64,000 nt of DNA from Xanthomonas sacchari (lineage in GTDB: Bacteria > Pseudomonadota > Gammaproteobacteria > Xanthomonadales > Xanthomonadaceae): NCBI RefSeq assembly GCF_040529065.1, contig NZ_CP132343.1, positions 1,922,001 to 1,986,000 of the forward strand. The letters are read 5' to 3'. Positions 43,317-52,270 of the stretch are shown here, piece after piece (positions within the stretch are counted from its first letter, which is position 1; every line of letters begins with the position of its first letter). Below the pieces are notes generated by a model. That model saw nothing but the letters and a program-made list of their open reading frames with translations. It was not told the DNA's origin and ran no database searches. A program made the translations under genes and the position numbers.

Positions 43317-45512
43317 TCAGCCGATCAACTTGTCCGGGGTGATCGGCAGGTCGCGGATGCGCTTGCCGGTGGCGTGGAACACGGCATTGGCGATGGCCGC
43401 GGGGATGCCGACCATGCCCAGCTCGCCCATGCCCTTGACCCCGAGCGGGTTGACGATGGTGTCGTCCTCTTCGACGAACATGGTCTGGATCTCGTGCACG
43501 TCGGCGTTGACCGGCACGTGATAGTCGGCCAGCGAGGCGTTGAGCATGCGCCTGTAGCGGTGGTCGATCTCGGTGCCTTCGCTGAGCGCCATGCCGATGC
43601 CCATCACCACGCCGCCGATTTCCTGGCTGTGTGAGGTCAGCGGATTCATGATCTTGCCGCAGGCGGTGGCTTCGATGACCCGCGTCACCTGCACCATGCC
43701 CGTGTCGGGATCGACCTTGACCTCGATGAACTGCGCGCCGTGCGCGGCGGTGGCGTACTGCTTGCGCTCGGCCGAGGGCTTGGATTCGTGCACCACCTCC
43801 AGTTCCTGCAGGCCGTGCTGGCGCATCAACTTGGCGACCTCCAGGCCGGCCTCGGGCTTACCGGTCGGGCGCAGCTGGCCATCAACCAGTTCCACCGCAT
43901 CCATGTCCAGCCCGCTGAATGCGGCCTGCCCATCCTGTCTGGCCAGTTCCAGTAGCTTGCCGCGGATCTCGCGCGCCGCGCCGTGAATCGCGCTGCCGAC
44001 GCTGGCGGTGGTCCACGAGCCGCCCTGCGCCGGCGCCTTCGGCAGGCGCGTGTCGCCCAGTTCGAACTGCACGCGCTTGGCGTCGATGCCCAGATACTCG
44101 GCGGCGATCAGGGTCATCACCGTGTAGGTGCCGGGGCCGATGTCGGAGGTGGCACTGCCGACCCGGGCGCTGCCGTCGGCCTTCAGCACCACCCGCGCCA
44201 GCGCCGGCATCTGCATCGACGCCCAGGTGCCGGTGGCCATGCCCCAGCCGACCAGCAGGCGGCCGTCGCGCATGGAACGCGGCTCGGGCGTGCGCTTGCT
44301 CCAGCCGAAGGTCTCGGCGGCGAGCGCGTAGCACTCGCGCAGCGCCTTGCTCGAAAACGGCTTGCCGGTTTCCGGATCGGTCTCGGCGTAGTTGGCCAGG
44401 CGCAGTTGCAACGGGTCCATCTTCAGCGCATAGGCCAGTTCGTCCATCGCGCACTCGATGCCGAACATCTGGCTGATGGTGCCGGGCGCGCGCATCGCCT
44501 GCGGCGTCGGCAGGTCGGTCTCCACCACCTCGAAGCGATCCTCCACGTTGGGGCAGGCGTACAGCGAGCGCGCATTGCGGAAGAAGGCCTCGTTGAACGC
44601 CTCGATGCGCGAGGTGTTGAGCACGTGCCGGTAGCGTATCGCCTGCAGCGCGCCGGCGGCGTCGGCGCCCAGCCCCAGTTCCACGCGGTAGTAGGGGCGG
44701 TAGCCATGGCCGCTGAACATCTGCCGCCGGGTGTAGACGATCTTCACCGGCAGGCCGACCGCCTTGGACACCGCACCGAGCAGGAAGGTGTAGTAGTTGG
44801 GACGCAGGCACGAGCCGAACGCGCCGCCGACGAACAGCGAGACCACGTTGACCTTGTCCATCGGAATGCCGAAGTAGCCGGCCAACTGTTCGCGGTCCTG
44901 GTAGACGTTCTGGCTCTTGTTGACCACGGTCAGGGTGTCGCCGATCCAGTAGCCGATGCCGCCGTGCGGTTCCATCGGGTTGTGGTGCTCCACCGGCATC
45001 GTGTACGCGGCTTCCAGCTTCACCGGCGCGGCGGCGAACGCGGCAGCCGGGTTGCCGCGCGGCTTCGGCGACTCTTCCGGGGTCGGATCGTGCGCCTGGC
45101 CGAGCAGCGCGTCGAAATCGGTCTGCGCGGCCTCGGTGGCGTACTCCACCTGGATCAGCCGCGACGCATGCCGCGCCTGCTCGAAGGTGGCGGCCACCAC
45201 CACCGCGATCGGTTGCGCATTGAAGTGGATGCGGTCGTCGACCAGGGCGCGGAACGACAGGTCTTCGCCCTTCTTCTTGACCGCGTCGGAGACCGGCTTG
45301 ATCGCGTTGAGGTGCGTCAGCACCTTGATCACGCCCGGCGCGGTCTCGGCGGCGCGGGTGTCGATGCGTACGATGCGGCCCTTGGCGATGGTGCTGGTGA
45401 GGATGTAGCCGTGGACCAGATGCGGGATCTGGAACTCCGCCGCATAGCGCGCTTTGCCGGTGACCTTGGCGAAGCCGTCGACGCGGCGCATTTCCTTGCC
45501 GATGTAGTTCAT
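43317..45512 (-). CDS. paoC: PaoC, molybdopterin-binding subunit of periplasmic aldehyde oxidoreductase
   Basis: 731-aa large subunit of a xanthine-oxidase-family enzyme. MRRVDGFAKVTGKARYAAEF is the N-terminal family signature. GGAFGS, MRAPGTISQMFG and the C-terminal KGMGELGMVGIPAAIANAV (active-site Glu) follow. It binds the Mo cofactor as MCD and oxidises aldehydes to acids. I start at ATG 45512 (GGAG 9 nt upstream), which lies 22 nt after the paoB stop. Last gene of the minus-strand paoABC operon. The exact substrate cannot be read. Confidence 0.92.
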   Translation of the reverse strand: MNYIGKEMRRVDGFAKVTGKARYAAEFQIPHLVHGYILTSTIAKGRIVRIDTRAAETAPGVIKVLTHLNAIKPVSDAVKKKGEDLSFRALVDDRIHFNAQPIAVVVAATFEQARHASRLIQVEYATEAAQTDFDALLGQAHDPTPEESPKPRGNPAAAFAAAPVKLEAAYTMPVEHHNPMEPHGGIGYWIGDTLTVVNKSQNVYQDREQLAGYFGIPMDKVNVVSLFVGGAFGSCLRPNYYTFLLGAVSKAVGLPVKIVYTRRQMFSGHGYRPYYRVELGLGADAAGALQAIRYRHVLNTSRIEAFNEAFFRNARSLYACPNVEDRFEVVETDLPTPQAMRAPGTISQMFGIECAMDELAYALKMDPLQLRLANYAETDPETGKPFSSKALRECYALAAETFGWSKRTPEPRSMRDGRLLVGWGMATGTWASMQMPALARVVLKADGSARVGSATSDIGPGTYTVMTLIAAEYLGIDAKRVQFELGDTRLPKAPAQGGSWTTASVGSAIHGAAREIRGKLLELARQDGQAAFSGLDMDAVELVDGQLRPTGKPEAGLEVAKLMRQHGLQELEVVHESKPSAERKQYATAAHGAQFIEVKVDPDTGMVQVTRVIEATACGKIMNPLTSHSQEIGGVVMGIGMALSEGTEIDHRYRRMLNASLADYHVPVNADVHEIQTMFVEEDDTIVNPLGVKGMGELGMVGIPAAIANAVFHATGKRIRDLPITPDKLIG

Positions 45513-45534
45513 TGCCGGTTCTCCGGTTGGCCGC

Positions 45535-46536
45535 TCACGCGGCATCGCTGCCGCTGGCACGGTGCAGGGCGCGGATCATCGCGTGCGTGCCCATCGGGAT
45601 CTTGTAGGCGTTGTGCGCCAGCGGCTGCGCCGCGGCCATCTCCGCCTGCGCGGCGGCGGCGAAGGCGGCCTCGCCGACGTGATGGCCCGCCAGCGCGCGT
45701 TCGGCGGCGCGCGCGCGCCAGGGTTTGTGCGCCACCCCGCCCATGGCGATGCGCGCTTCGCGGATGCGCCCGTCCGGTTCCAGCGCCAGCGCCGCGGCTA
45801 CCGAAATCAGGGCGAACGCGTAGCTGGCCCGGTCGCGCACCTTCAGGTAATGGCTGTGCGCGGCGAACCCCGGCGCCGGCAGGGTGATCGACTCGATCAA
45901 TTCGCCGTGCGCGAGCTGGTTGTCGACATCGGCGCGTGTCTCGGGCAGCAGGTGGAATTCGGCGAACGGGATCTCGCGCTGGGTGCCGGTCGGCGTACGC
46001 ACCTGCACCGTCGCGTCCAGTGCGGCCAGCGCCACGCACATGTCCGACGGGTGCACGGCCACGCAGTGCGGGCTGTGACCGAAGATCGCGTGGGTGCGGT
46101 TGAGCCCCTCGCGGGCGCCGCAACCGCTGCCTGGTTCGCGCTTGTTGCAGGGCAGGGCGGTGTCGTAGAAATAGCCGCAGCGCGTGCGCTGCAGCAGGTT
46201 GCCGCCGTTGCTGGCCATGTTGCGCAGCTGCATCGTGGCCCCGGCCAGGATCGCCTGGCTCAGCAGCGGATAGCGCTGGCGCACCAGCGGATGGTTGGCG
46301 GTCTGCGTGTTATTGGCGAGCGCGCCCAGGCGCAGGCCGCCGTCGGCGGTCTCGGCGATCTCGGCCAGGCCCTTGAGCCGGGTCAGGTCGACGATCTCGT
46401 CGGCACCGGTCACCCCTTCCTTCATCAGGTCGAGCAGGTTGGTACCACCGCCGAGGAAGCGTGCGTTCGGGTTGGCGGCGACGCGGCGCACCGCGTCCTC
46501 CGCCGAGGTCGCGCGCTGGTACTTAAACGGCGTCAT
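45535..46536 (-). CDS. paoB: PaoB, FAD-binding subunit of periplasmic aldehyde oxidoreductase
   Basis: 333 aa, CO-dehydrogenase-type FAD domain: NARFLGGGTNLLDLMKEGV is the first FAD-binding loop and NMASNGGNLLQRTRC the second. The insertion CGYFYDTALPCNKREPGSGC carries the Cys residues that bind the extra [4Fe-4S] cluster found in PaoB but not in most flavin subunits. It passes electrons between the 2Fe-2S subunit and FAD. Its start overlaps the end of paoA by 14 nt, so the operon is translationally coupled. Confidence 0.93.
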   Translation of the reverse strand: MTPFKYQRATSAEDAVRRVAANPNARFLGGGTNLLDLMKEGVTGADEIVDLTRLKGLAEIAETADGGLRLGALANNTQTANHPLVRQRYPLLSQAILAGATMQLRNMASNGGNLLQRTRCGYFYDTALPCNKREPGSGCGAREGLNRTHAIFGHSPHCVAVHPSDMCVALAALDATVQVRTPTGTQREIPFAEFHLLPETRADVDNQLAHGELIESITLPAPGFAAHSHYLKVRDRASYAFALISVAAALALEPDGRIREARIAMGGVAHKPWRARAAERALAGHHVGEAAFAAAAQAEMAAAQPLAHNAYKIPMGTHAMIRALHRASGSDAA

Positions 46537-47356
46537 CGGCCACCTCCTTCGCCATCTTCAGGGCGGTCAGTTCGGACTGGTCGACATAGCGCCAGCTCAG
46601 CGGCCGCGGCGCACCGCCGCTGTGCACGTCCTGGATGGCGGCGACGATCTTCGGGTAGGCGCCGCAGCGGCAGATGTTGCCGCTCATGCGCTCACGCACC
46701 TCGGCGTCGCTGAGTTCGGTGACCGGCCGGCTGACGTCGGTGCTGACGTGGCTGGCATCGCCGCGCTTGATCTCGTTCAATAACGCCACCGCCGAGCAGA
46801 TCTGCCCAGGCGTGCAGTAGCCGCACTGGAACCCGTCGTGCTGCACGAACGCGGCCTGCATCGGATGCAGTCGCTCGCCGTCGGCCAGGCCCTCGATGGT
46901 GGTGATCTGCGTGTCTTCGGCCTGCGCCGCCAGAGTCAGGCAGGACAGCCGGCGCTCGCCATCGACGATCACCGTGCAGGCACCGCACTGGCCGTGGTCG
47001 CAGCCCTTCTTGGTGCCGGTCAGCGCCAGGTGTTCGCGCAGCGCATCCAGCAAGGTGGTCCGCGGATCCAGCTGCAGCGCGTGGCGCTGGCCATTGACCT
47101 CGAGGACCACCGGCAACGCGTTCTGTGGCGGCGCGGCCTTGGCGACGGGGGCGGCGAACGCGGCCTCGCTGAAGAGGATCTGCCCACCGGCGCTGCTGAG
47201 GCCGGCGGCCGAGAGCAGGGCGAGGAATTCGCGGCGCGAGAGGCCGTTGATGCCGAGCCGGCGCGCCAGCGCGGCCTCGTCCGCGCTCAATGGGGTGTCG
47301 CGCGCGCTGTCGGCAGCGCCGGACGCGGCCTCGGAATGGTGAGGGTCATGCTGCAT
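46523..47356 (-). CDS. paoA: PaoA, Tat-exported 2Fe-2S subunit of aldehyde oxidoreductase
   Basis: 277 aa. A twin-arginine signal LSRREFLALLSAAG begins near residue 40, after a rather long N-region, and targets the folded complex to the periplasm. Then come two 2Fe-2S domains: GCDHGQCGACTV...LSCLTLAAQ and GFQCGYCTPGQICS...GNICRCGAYPKI. First gene of paoABC with AGGAG before the ATG (47356). The 344 bp upstream hold three 11-bp repeats and a hairpin but no obvious sigma70 promoter. Confidence 0.93.
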   Translation of the reverse strand: MQHDPHHSEAASGAADSARDTPLSADEAALARRLGINGLSRREFLALLSAAGLSSAGGQILFSEAAFAAPVAKAAPPQNALPVVLEVNGQRHALQLDPRTTLLDALREHLALTGTKKGCDHGQCGACTVIVDGERRLSCLTLAAQAEDTQITTIEGLADGERLHPMQAAFVQHDGFQCGYCTPGQICSAVALLNEIKRGDASHVSTDVSRPVTELSDAEVRERMSGNICRCGAYPKIVAAIQDVHSGGAPRPLSWRYVDQSELTALKMAKEVADDAV

Positions 47357-47494
47357 CGGTCTCTCCTGCCTGGGGGACCGCCACCGCGCGCGCCGTGGCG
47401 CAGCATGGAGCGAATCGACCTGGGTAGCGGCGCCGCCATCGCGACGCCGACGTGCGGGCACGCATCGGCACCCGAGCGCGAGCATCGCGGCGGG

Positions 47495-47527
47495 ACCGCG
47501 AAGGGACTGCGAAGAGAACGCGAAGGG
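47495..47527. repeat. Three tandem 11-bp repeats upstream of paoA
   Basis: ACCGCGAAGGG, ACTGCGAAGAG and AACGCGAAGGG lie head to tail, each 11 bp, so they recur on one DNA face about 140-170 bp before the paoA start. They could be regulator half-sites. Confidence 0.6.
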
Positions 47528-47612
47528 AGGGTGTCGGGGCAGTGATGCGGACGGGTGGGCGTGCCGGATCGGGATGCGCGTGCATGCGCTCCTGCCGATG
47601 CGATTGCCGCCG

Positions 47613-47638
47613 CGACAGGCGCCCGATTGCGCCTGTCG
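47613..47638 (-). terminator. Stem-loop downstream of the TonB receptor gene
   Basis: CGACAGGCGC (47613-47622) and GCGCCTGTCG (47629-47638) make a perfect 10-bp stem with a 6-nt loop, 64 bp after the receptor stop codon. There is no T-tract on either strand. Confidence 0.45.
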
Positions 47639-47701
47639 TGGCCGGCGCCACGCGATGCCGGTGCAGCGATGGCGTCGCGTGCGCCTGCGGTGCGGCAGGC
47701 G

Positions 47702-50092
47702 CTACCAGCGATACGCCACCGACACCTGATACTGGCGGCCGGCGATCGGGCGGCCCATGAACACGCCGCCGGTGGCCGCGCCGGGTACGCGCACATTGCC
47801 TTCGGTCAGGCCCAGGGTGTCGGTCACGTTGCTGCCGCTGACGGTGAACTCCCAGTGCTCGCCGCTGTGCAGGCTGGCACCGACGTCGAGCATGTCGTAG
47901 GACGGCAGGCGCTGGCTGTTGGCCAGGTCGGCGTAGCGTTCGCCGATGTAGGAATAGGTCGCGAACACGCGCAGGTCGCCGAACGGCAACATCCAGTAGT
48001 AGCTCGGCGTCAGCCGGAACTGGCGCTTGGGCTGGCGCATGACCTGGTTGCCGGTGTATTCGCGGTAATTGCGGTACTTCGCGTCCAGCCACACCCCCGT
48101 CCCGGCCAGTTCGAAGCCGCCGAACGGGCGGATCGCGCCTTCCACCTCCAGGCCGTAGGCGCGCGAATCGCCGACCGTGGTGAAGTTGCTGCCGTTGGCC
48201 AGGAAGGCCTGGAACGGCGAATTCTTGAAGGTGTTGTAGAACGCCGTGAGGTACAGATCGTAGTTGGCCGCACCCGACTTCAACCCCAGTTCGTATTGCC
48301 GGATGTCCTGCACCTTGGTCTGGCCGTCGCGCAGGTTGTCGAAGCCGGGAAACTTGACCCCGGAATTTACCCGCGCGAACACGCTGTTGTGCGCGTCGAG
48401 CTTGACGTTCAGTCCGGCCGTCCACGACAGCGCGTTGTCGTCCTGGTCGATGCGCCGCGCGCTCGGCAGCGAGATCGAGGTGGCGTTGTCGTAGAGCGTG
48501 GACGGATTGCCGTCCAGGTCCACGGTGGCGGTGTCGTGCACGGTGCCGGTGACGCGTTGGCGCTCGTAGCGCACGCCCAGGTCCAGGCGCAGGCGCTCGT
48601 CCAGTTCCCATTCGTCGGCGACGAACACCGCAGCGTTCTCGCCTTCGTAATGCGCGCGCAGCGCCAGGAAGGCGGTGCTGGTGAAGCCATCGCGCGTCGG
48701 CTGGCGGCCGTCGTCCAGCGTCACGTCGATGCGCCGCGCATGGTTCCGCGCGGTCAGCAGCATGGTGTTGCCGAGGTACCAGGTGTCGTTGGAGGTGTAC
48801 CTGGCGTAGTAGCTGCCCACGGTGAGCGTGTTGCCGGCGAACAGCGTGCGGCTCAGGCGCAGGTCGTTGGTGAAGGAGTTCAGGCGCTTGTCCACCGACC
48901 ACCAGCCGGCTTCCAGCACCTGCTGGTCCGGATCGACCGCGCCGCCGCCATTGGTATAGCGTGCGCTGCCGGTGCTGCCGTAGCCGGCGATGAAGTCGCC
49001 CAGCCGCTGCGGCGCGTCGCCGGTGAACAACGCATAGGTCGGCGCGGTGCCACCCATCACGTTGAAACGGTCGGCCAGGGTCCAGTCGCCCAGCTGCCAG
49101 TTCAGCTCGCCGCCGAACACGTCGATGTTGACGCCGCGGCCGTCGCCGAGGTCGCGCCGGATGGTCTGGCCGTTGGGGCCGACCGGCAGGGTGACGGTGC
49201 GGAAGTCGTTGCTCAGCAGCGTGCCGTGCTGCGCGTCGAGGCCGGGAAAGCTGGACAGGTCGCTGCCGTTGTTGCGCGACAGCAGCGGGATCGCGGTGTA
49301 GAAGGCGTTGTTGTCGTCGGTATGGCGCGCATAGAACGACAGTTCGCCGCTGTCCCAGCGCTTGCTCAGGGTGGCGCTGAACTGGCCGCCCTTGTCGGCG
49401 GGGAACTGCGGGTCGCGCACGCCGTCGGTCTCGCGGAAGAAGCCGCCGATGCTGTAGTACCAGCCGTTGCCCATCGGCCCGCTGTTGAACAGATCGATGC
49501 GGCGCAGGGCGTCGCTGCCGCCGGTGAGGCGCACGCTGCCCTCCGGCTCGTCCTGGCCCTTCTTCTGGATGAAGTTGACGGTGATGCCGGCCTGGCCGTT
49601 GGAGAAGATCGGGCTGGAACCGCCGCGCAGCACTTCCATGCGTTCGATGGTGTCGTCGGTGCGGAACAGCGTGGAGTTTTCCAGGAACGACAGGGTCGGC
49701 GGCGGGAACAGCGGCGCGCCATCGAGCTGGAAGGTGACGAACGGCGCATCGCCTTCCGACGGCATGCCGCGCACGAAGATGTTGGCGCCGGTGCCGCCGC
49801 CGCTGGGCTCGGCCCACACGCCCGGCACGATCTTCAGCAGGTCGGCGCTGCTCTGCGGCACCGCCTGCTGGATCTGTTCGGGTGTGGCGGTGGTGATCGA
49901 GAAGCTCGCATCGCGCTTGCGCAAGCCGCTGAAGCGCGCAGTGCCGCTGACGACCACGGTATCCAGGGTGGTGGCGTCGGGTTGCGTGGCCGGCGCAGCG
50001 GGTGCGTCGGCGGTCTGCGCCAGCGCGGGGGACGCGAGCAGGGCGGCGGCGATGGACAGGGGCAGCAGATGACGAAGCGGCGCAAGATGCAT
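47702..50092 (-). CDS. TonB-dependent outer-membrane receptor
   Basis: 796 aa. The signal peptide (about 25 residues, ending ASPALAQ) is followed by a TonB-box-like TLDTVVVSG near residue 42. The plug domain ([51 protein letters not shown]) and a 22-strand barrel ending in a C-terminal aromatic, AYRW, follow. AAAGGAG precedes the ATG. The ligand is unknown: there is no periplasmic uptake gene beside it, and no metal box was recognised in the 349 bp upstream. It is divergent from emrE. Confidence 0.9.
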   Translation of the reverse strand: MHLAPLRHLLPLSIAAALLASPALAQTADAPAAPATQPDATTLDTVVVSGTARFSGLRKRDASFSITTATPEQIQQAVPQSSADLLKIVPGVWAEPSGGGTGANIFVRGMPSEGDAPFVTFQLDGAPLFPPPTLSFLENSTLFRTDDTIERMEVLRGGSSPIFSNGQAGITVNFIQKKGQDEPEGSVRLTGGSDALRRIDLFNSGPMGNGWYYSIGGFFRETDGVRDPQFPADKGGQFSATLSKRWDSGELSFYARHTDDNNAFYTAIPLLSRNNGSDLSSFPGLDAQHGTLLSNDFRTVTLPVGPNGQTIRRDLGDGRGVNIDVFGGELNWQLGDWTLADRFNVMGGTAPTYALFTGDAPQRLGDFIAGYGSTGSARYTNGGGAVDPDQQVLEAGWWSVDKRLNSFTNDLRLSRTLFAGNTLTVGSYYARYTSNDTWYLGNTMLLTARNHARRIDVTLDDGRQPTRDGFTSTAFLALRAHYEGENAAVFVADEWELDERLRLDLGVRYERQRVTGTVHDTATVDLDGNPSTLYDNATSISLPSARRIDQDDNALSWTAGLNVKLDAHNSVFARVNSGVKFPGFDNLRDGQTKVQDIRQYELGLKSGAANYDLYLTAFYNTFKNSPFQAFLANGSNFTTVGDSRAYGLEVEGAIRPFGGFELAGTGVWLDAKYRNYREYTGNQVMRQPKRQFRLTPSYYWMLPFGDLRVFATYSYIGERYADLANSQRLPSYDMLDVGASLHSGEHWEFTVSGSNVTDTLGLTEGNVRVPGAATGGVFMGRPIAGRQYQVSVAYRW

Positions 50093-50441
50093 GAAGAATC
50101 TCTCCTTTCTTCATTCGGAACGATCGGCCGGGATGCGGCACGCGCGTGCAGCGCGCGGCCGCGTCGTATCGGCCGGTACGGCGCGAAGCAGGGGGCGACG
50201 CGCGGCGCCCTTTGTAACGCCGTCCAGCGCTTGGGCTGTTGTGCAGCGCGGTAAGGGCGAAGTTTGCGTGACAGGTTGCCCACGCAGGCCGCCATCGCAC
50301 TGCCATGCATGGCGTGCGCTGCGCAGCGTGGCGTTGCCTGTGCATGCACGGTTGCACGTGGGCAATCGGGAGAACGCCGTCGCCATCGTCACCACGCGCC
50401 ACTTGCTATCGTGGCGCGCGTGTATGCAAGAGCGTGTTGCA
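50093..50441. other. Divergent intergenic region, no feature recognised
   Basis: 349 bp between the TonB receptor and emrE. GC-rich, with short palindromes but no promoter or operator I can support, and no riboswitch-like hairpin pair. Confidence 0.4.
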
Positions 50442-50774
50442 ATGAAAAACTGGCTGTTCCTGCTGGTGGCCATCCTCGCCGAGGTGGTCGCGACCTCGGC
50501 GCTGAAGGCCAGCGAAGGCTTCACCCGGCTGTGGCCGACGCTGCTGGCACTGTGCGGCTATGGCATCGCCTTCTATCTGCTGTCGCTGACCCTGCGCAGC
50601 GTGCCGGTGGGGGTGGCCTATGCGCTCTGGTCGGGCATCGGCATCGTGTTGATCTCGCTGCTGGCGTGGTGGCGGTTCGGCCAGGCGCTGGATCCGCCGG
50701 CGATCGTCGGCATGGCACTGATCGTCGCCGGCGTGGTGGTGATCAACGTGTTCTCGCGCAGCGCGCCGCATTAG
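50442..50774 (+). CDS. emrE: EmrE-type small multidrug resistance (SMR) efflux protein
   Basis: 110 aa with four TM helices, proton-coupled antiporter for cationic drugs. The essential membrane Glu is present in [13 protein letters not shown] (TM1). [10 protein letters not shown] and [20 protein letters not shown] match EmrE, and the C-terminus [12 protein letters not shown] is close to E. coli EmrE's. I start at ATG 50442, where TM1 begins. It is monocistronic, with an AT-richer island following. Confidence 0.9.
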   Translation: MKNWLFLLVAILAEVVATSALKASEGFTRLWPTLLALCGYGIAFYLLSLTLRSVPVGVAYALWSGIGIVLISLLAWWRFGQALDPPAIVGMALIVAGVVVINVFSRSAPH

Positions 50775-50981
50775 CCACGCCATGAGAGCGCACTTGCCCA
50801 AGGAAATCCGATAGGTGCTGAGATACGGTGGGGTCATGCAAGCAAGAGCGACTTGGCGGATGTGACTGGGAGTGTTGCTTTACTCTTCATGCCCTTCAGA
50901 GTCGTTTGCTTCGGCTACTTCGCGCCGTAATCGAATCTGAAATTTTTCAGGTCGAGGAACTCGAGAGGAATTGGCGAGGGT

Positions 50982-52166
50982 ATGTCGAAGATCAATAGCC
51001 TTATTTTTTGCATAGTTCTGGATCGGGGTTGGCAGCATCTAGCAGGTCGGCTAGAGAGATCGTTTGAGTATCGAGCCAATCCTGACAGTGCTCCAGTGGC
51101 TTTGCAGGTACGGCTTCAAAATCTTCCGGCCGAAGGGGGTGATGTATTTCCCTTGATCTGCGAAGCCTTGGCAGCCGAGCCGCCGCAGCATCCGATTTCG
51201 CTGGAATACCTAAGGGTGGCGATGATCGAGGTCGAGATTTCTGTGATGCATTTATTAAAGATTTTTAGAGGTGAAATTGCGCGCATTGACGAGCGGATTG
51301 CATCCTTCGTAACTGATCAGCTGGAGCGGCATTTGATTCGATCAGGTAGAAGTAAATCCAGAGGGCCATCAATCGATTGGCTCATCCAAATGGCTCCTAA
51401 TTACCTGACTTACGTCGTGGCCGACACCGCCAATGTTGCGCTTCAAGCGTTCGCGCTCGAATATGGAGGCAACGCTCCTGGACACGTGACCGAGGATGCA
51501 CTTTTACGAGCTCATCTCACCTTTGCACGACATGACGACGGCGCGATAAGACTTTGGCAATTTAAGCGCCAAAGTGATCATTCGTTTCAGGTTCAAGGGC
51601 ATTGGGAAGGCGGAGTGGCTCTGGCAATTGTGTCCGATGAACAGCGCCGTAAAGCGGTCAATCTTCAATTCGTTTCTTCGCGGATTGAGAGGCTTTTCCA
51701 ATCGGGGTTTGCGATGGAGGCTTTAGTTCTCGCAAACGCAGCCTTTGAAGTCGTGGTTGAGCGTTATCTTGTGCTTGCCGTTGCGATTGATCCCATCGCT
51801 GAAAATAAGGTCCAAGCGCAGGGACACCGACAGCACCTCGAATTGATCGGGAAAATAGTTTCAGCTGAAACGGAGCCTGAATTGCAAGGCGCGGAATTTA
51901 AGGAGTTCCTCTCGATGATGTTTGAGGTAAACACGATGCGAAATAACTACCTTCATCAGCTTGTACCTCCGAGTCAAGATCCTTGGAAGCTTGCAGAGCT
52001 TGACCGTATTGTGAGGCGTGTTCTGCCATTTCTAACGGAACCGTTTCGATCAATGAATACCCTTGGGTGTCTTTGCCAACATGGTGGGCCACGGCAAGAG
52101 ACGACACTTCTTTTGCTGGCTGAGCTCAATTTTTTGAACCCGCTCTCATTGAATGTCGAGGCCTAG
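50982..52166 (+). CDS. Orphan protein with a HEPN-like motif, on an AT-richer island
   Basis: 394 aa, soluble, mostly helical by composition. The C-terminal third contains EVNTMRNNYLHQLVPPS, an R-x4-H arrangement (RNNYLH) as in HEPN RNase domains, preceded by helix segments (ALVLANAAFEVVVERYLVLAV) that fit such a fold. No other domain is recognised. Base composition and codons (ttt, att, aaa common) differ from neighbours, suggesting recent acquisition. There is no partner antitoxin, integrase or repeat. GAGG lies just before the ATG. A conflict-system or toxin role is only inferred. Confidence 0.75.
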   Translation: MSKINSLIFCIVLDRGWQHLAGRLERSFEYRANPDSAPVALQVRLQNLPAEGGDVFPLICEALAAEPPQHPISLEYLRVAMIEVEISVMHLLKIFRGEIARIDERIASFVTDQLERHLIRSGRSKSRGPSIDWLIQMAPNYLTYVVADTANVALQAFALEYGGNAPGHVTEDALLRAHLTFARHDDGAIRLWQFKRQSDHSFQVQGHWEGGVALAIVSDEQRRKAVNLQFVSSRIERLFQSGFAMEALVLANAAFEVVVERYLVLAVAIDPIAENKVQAQGHRQHLELIGKIVSAETEPELQGAEFKEFLSMMFEVNTMRNNYLHQLVPPSQDPWKLAELDRIVRRVLPFLTEPFRSMNTLGCLCQHGGPRQETTLLLLAELNFLNPLSLNVEA

Positions 52167-52218
52167 ACAGAGAGTTGGCTGGGCCGGGAAGGGCAATTGC
52201 GCCTCATGGCGATCAGCC

Positions 52219-52243
52219 AAAAAAAAAGCCGCCCGAAGGCGGC
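52219..52243 (-). terminator. Rho-independent terminator of the ZnuD-type receptor gene
   Basis: Read on the minus strand: GCCGCC-TTCG-GGCGGC (52243-52228) followed by T9 (52227-52219). It lies 28 nt after the receptor stop codon and marks the right edge of the AT-rich island. Confidence 0.93.
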
Positions 52244-52270
52244 CTCCTCACGCTGCGGCAAACGTGCCGA

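Noticed and set aside
50093-50441. Guanidine riboswitch upstream of emrE
   Set aside because: No ACGR-loop hairpin pair or ykkC-like core could be found; the protein is EmrE-like rather than SugE/Gdx by its C-terminus.
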